Shown: positions 63,863-64,000 of the stretch, piece by piece
Numbering within the stretch: the first letter of the stretch is position 1
How the letters are laid out: every line of letters starts with the position of its first letter
NCBI GenBank assembly: GCA_963082975.1
Contig: OY720345.1
Coordinates: 25,676,611-25,740,610 of the forward strand
Source of the DNA: Labia minor
Lineage: Eukaryota; Arthropoda; Insecta; Dermaptera; Spongiphoridae
Direction of reading: 5' to 3'
Length of the DNA: 64,000 nucleotides
Position numbers and translations under genes: made by a program
Notes under the pieces: generated by a model
What the model was told of the DNA's origin: nothing
Database searches by the model: none
The model's input: the letters and a program-made list of their open reading frames with translations, nothing else

Positions 63863-64000
63863 ATTTAATTAATTATAATTAAATTATAGCTAATAATAGT
63901 TTATTATAGCTAATAATTTTTTTTAATTTTTAGTGTAATTTGCATGATCATTATTTTATAAAAACACTAAACACATTTTGCAATTTCCCTGAAAGGCTGT

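Larger units (their letters stand above)
57280..64000. other. upstream flank of neurensin, gene-poor
   Basis: About 6.7 kb without a supportable gene. An untranslated neurensin exon and promoter should lie somewhere here, but I cannot place them. Apart from the repeats listed, the sequence is AT-rich with TA runs (57968-57990, 58219-58252, 59763-59831) and a (GGATA)n run at about 60311-60333. Confidence 0.5.

Overview
This is an AT-rich nuclear window from an animal, almost certainly an arthropod and probably an insect. Genes have many short GT-AG introns. The RNA polymerase II large subunit reads like insect RPB1. The transposons (Jockey-type LINE relics, a MULE, hAT MITEs, a Helitron-like element, tRNA-derived SINEs) are of kinds common in arthropods. 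The species cannot be named from the sequence. I assembled all gene models by eye from splice sites, reading-frame continuity and family resemblance.

Left part (1-27.7 kb) is gene-dense. In order it holds: a UPRT-type uracil phosphoribosyltransferase homologue (minus, 333-2426); the mitochondrial ABC transporter ABCB7 (plus, 3370-8315, 12 exons), with a complete single-exon SETD4-type SET-domain methyltransferase gene inside its first intron on the same strand (3553-4782); a lebercilin-like coiled-coil gene (plus, 9794-13645, 7 exons); RPB1 (minus, 15334-22612, 16 exons, about 1910 codons including a full heptad CTD); and an APEX1/Rrp1-type AP endonuclease (plus, 23957-27727, 8 exons). UPRT/ABCB7 and RPB1/AP endonuclease are divergent pairs, while lebercilin/RPB1 converge. 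These are housekeeping or ciliary genes with no operon-like link; the only intimate arrangement is SETD4 inside ABCB7. Mobile DNA here is almost limited to one young SINE with target-site duplications in a UPRT intron.

Right part (27.7-64 kb) is gene-poor. One neurensin-family two-pass membrane protein gene (minus, 32590-57222, 4 coding exons, 499 residues) covers it, with introns of 17.3 kb and 5.4 kb. These introns hold most of the window's mobile DNA: a 2.3 kb MULE with perfect 8-bp TSDs inserted in an older repeat; five copies of that older repeat; a Helitron-like element carrying a hAT MITE and a reverse-transcriptase relic; three copies of a second and two of a third non-autonomous family; more LINE relics; SINEs; and hAT MITEs. 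An approximately 480-bp tandem duplication with splice-like borders and a 72-residue orphan ORF remain unexplained. The last 6.7 kb, upstream of neurensin, is AT-rich with more repeats and no gene I can support.

The best leads for something new are the SETD4-in-ABCB7 arrangement (shared 5' region, possible in-frame splice), the duplicated exon-like block at 46-47 kb, the coding-like orphan fragment at 11.07-11.22 kb, and the long charged N-terminus plus upstream ORF of neurensin. I found no CRISPR array, rRNA, functional tRNA gene or virus.
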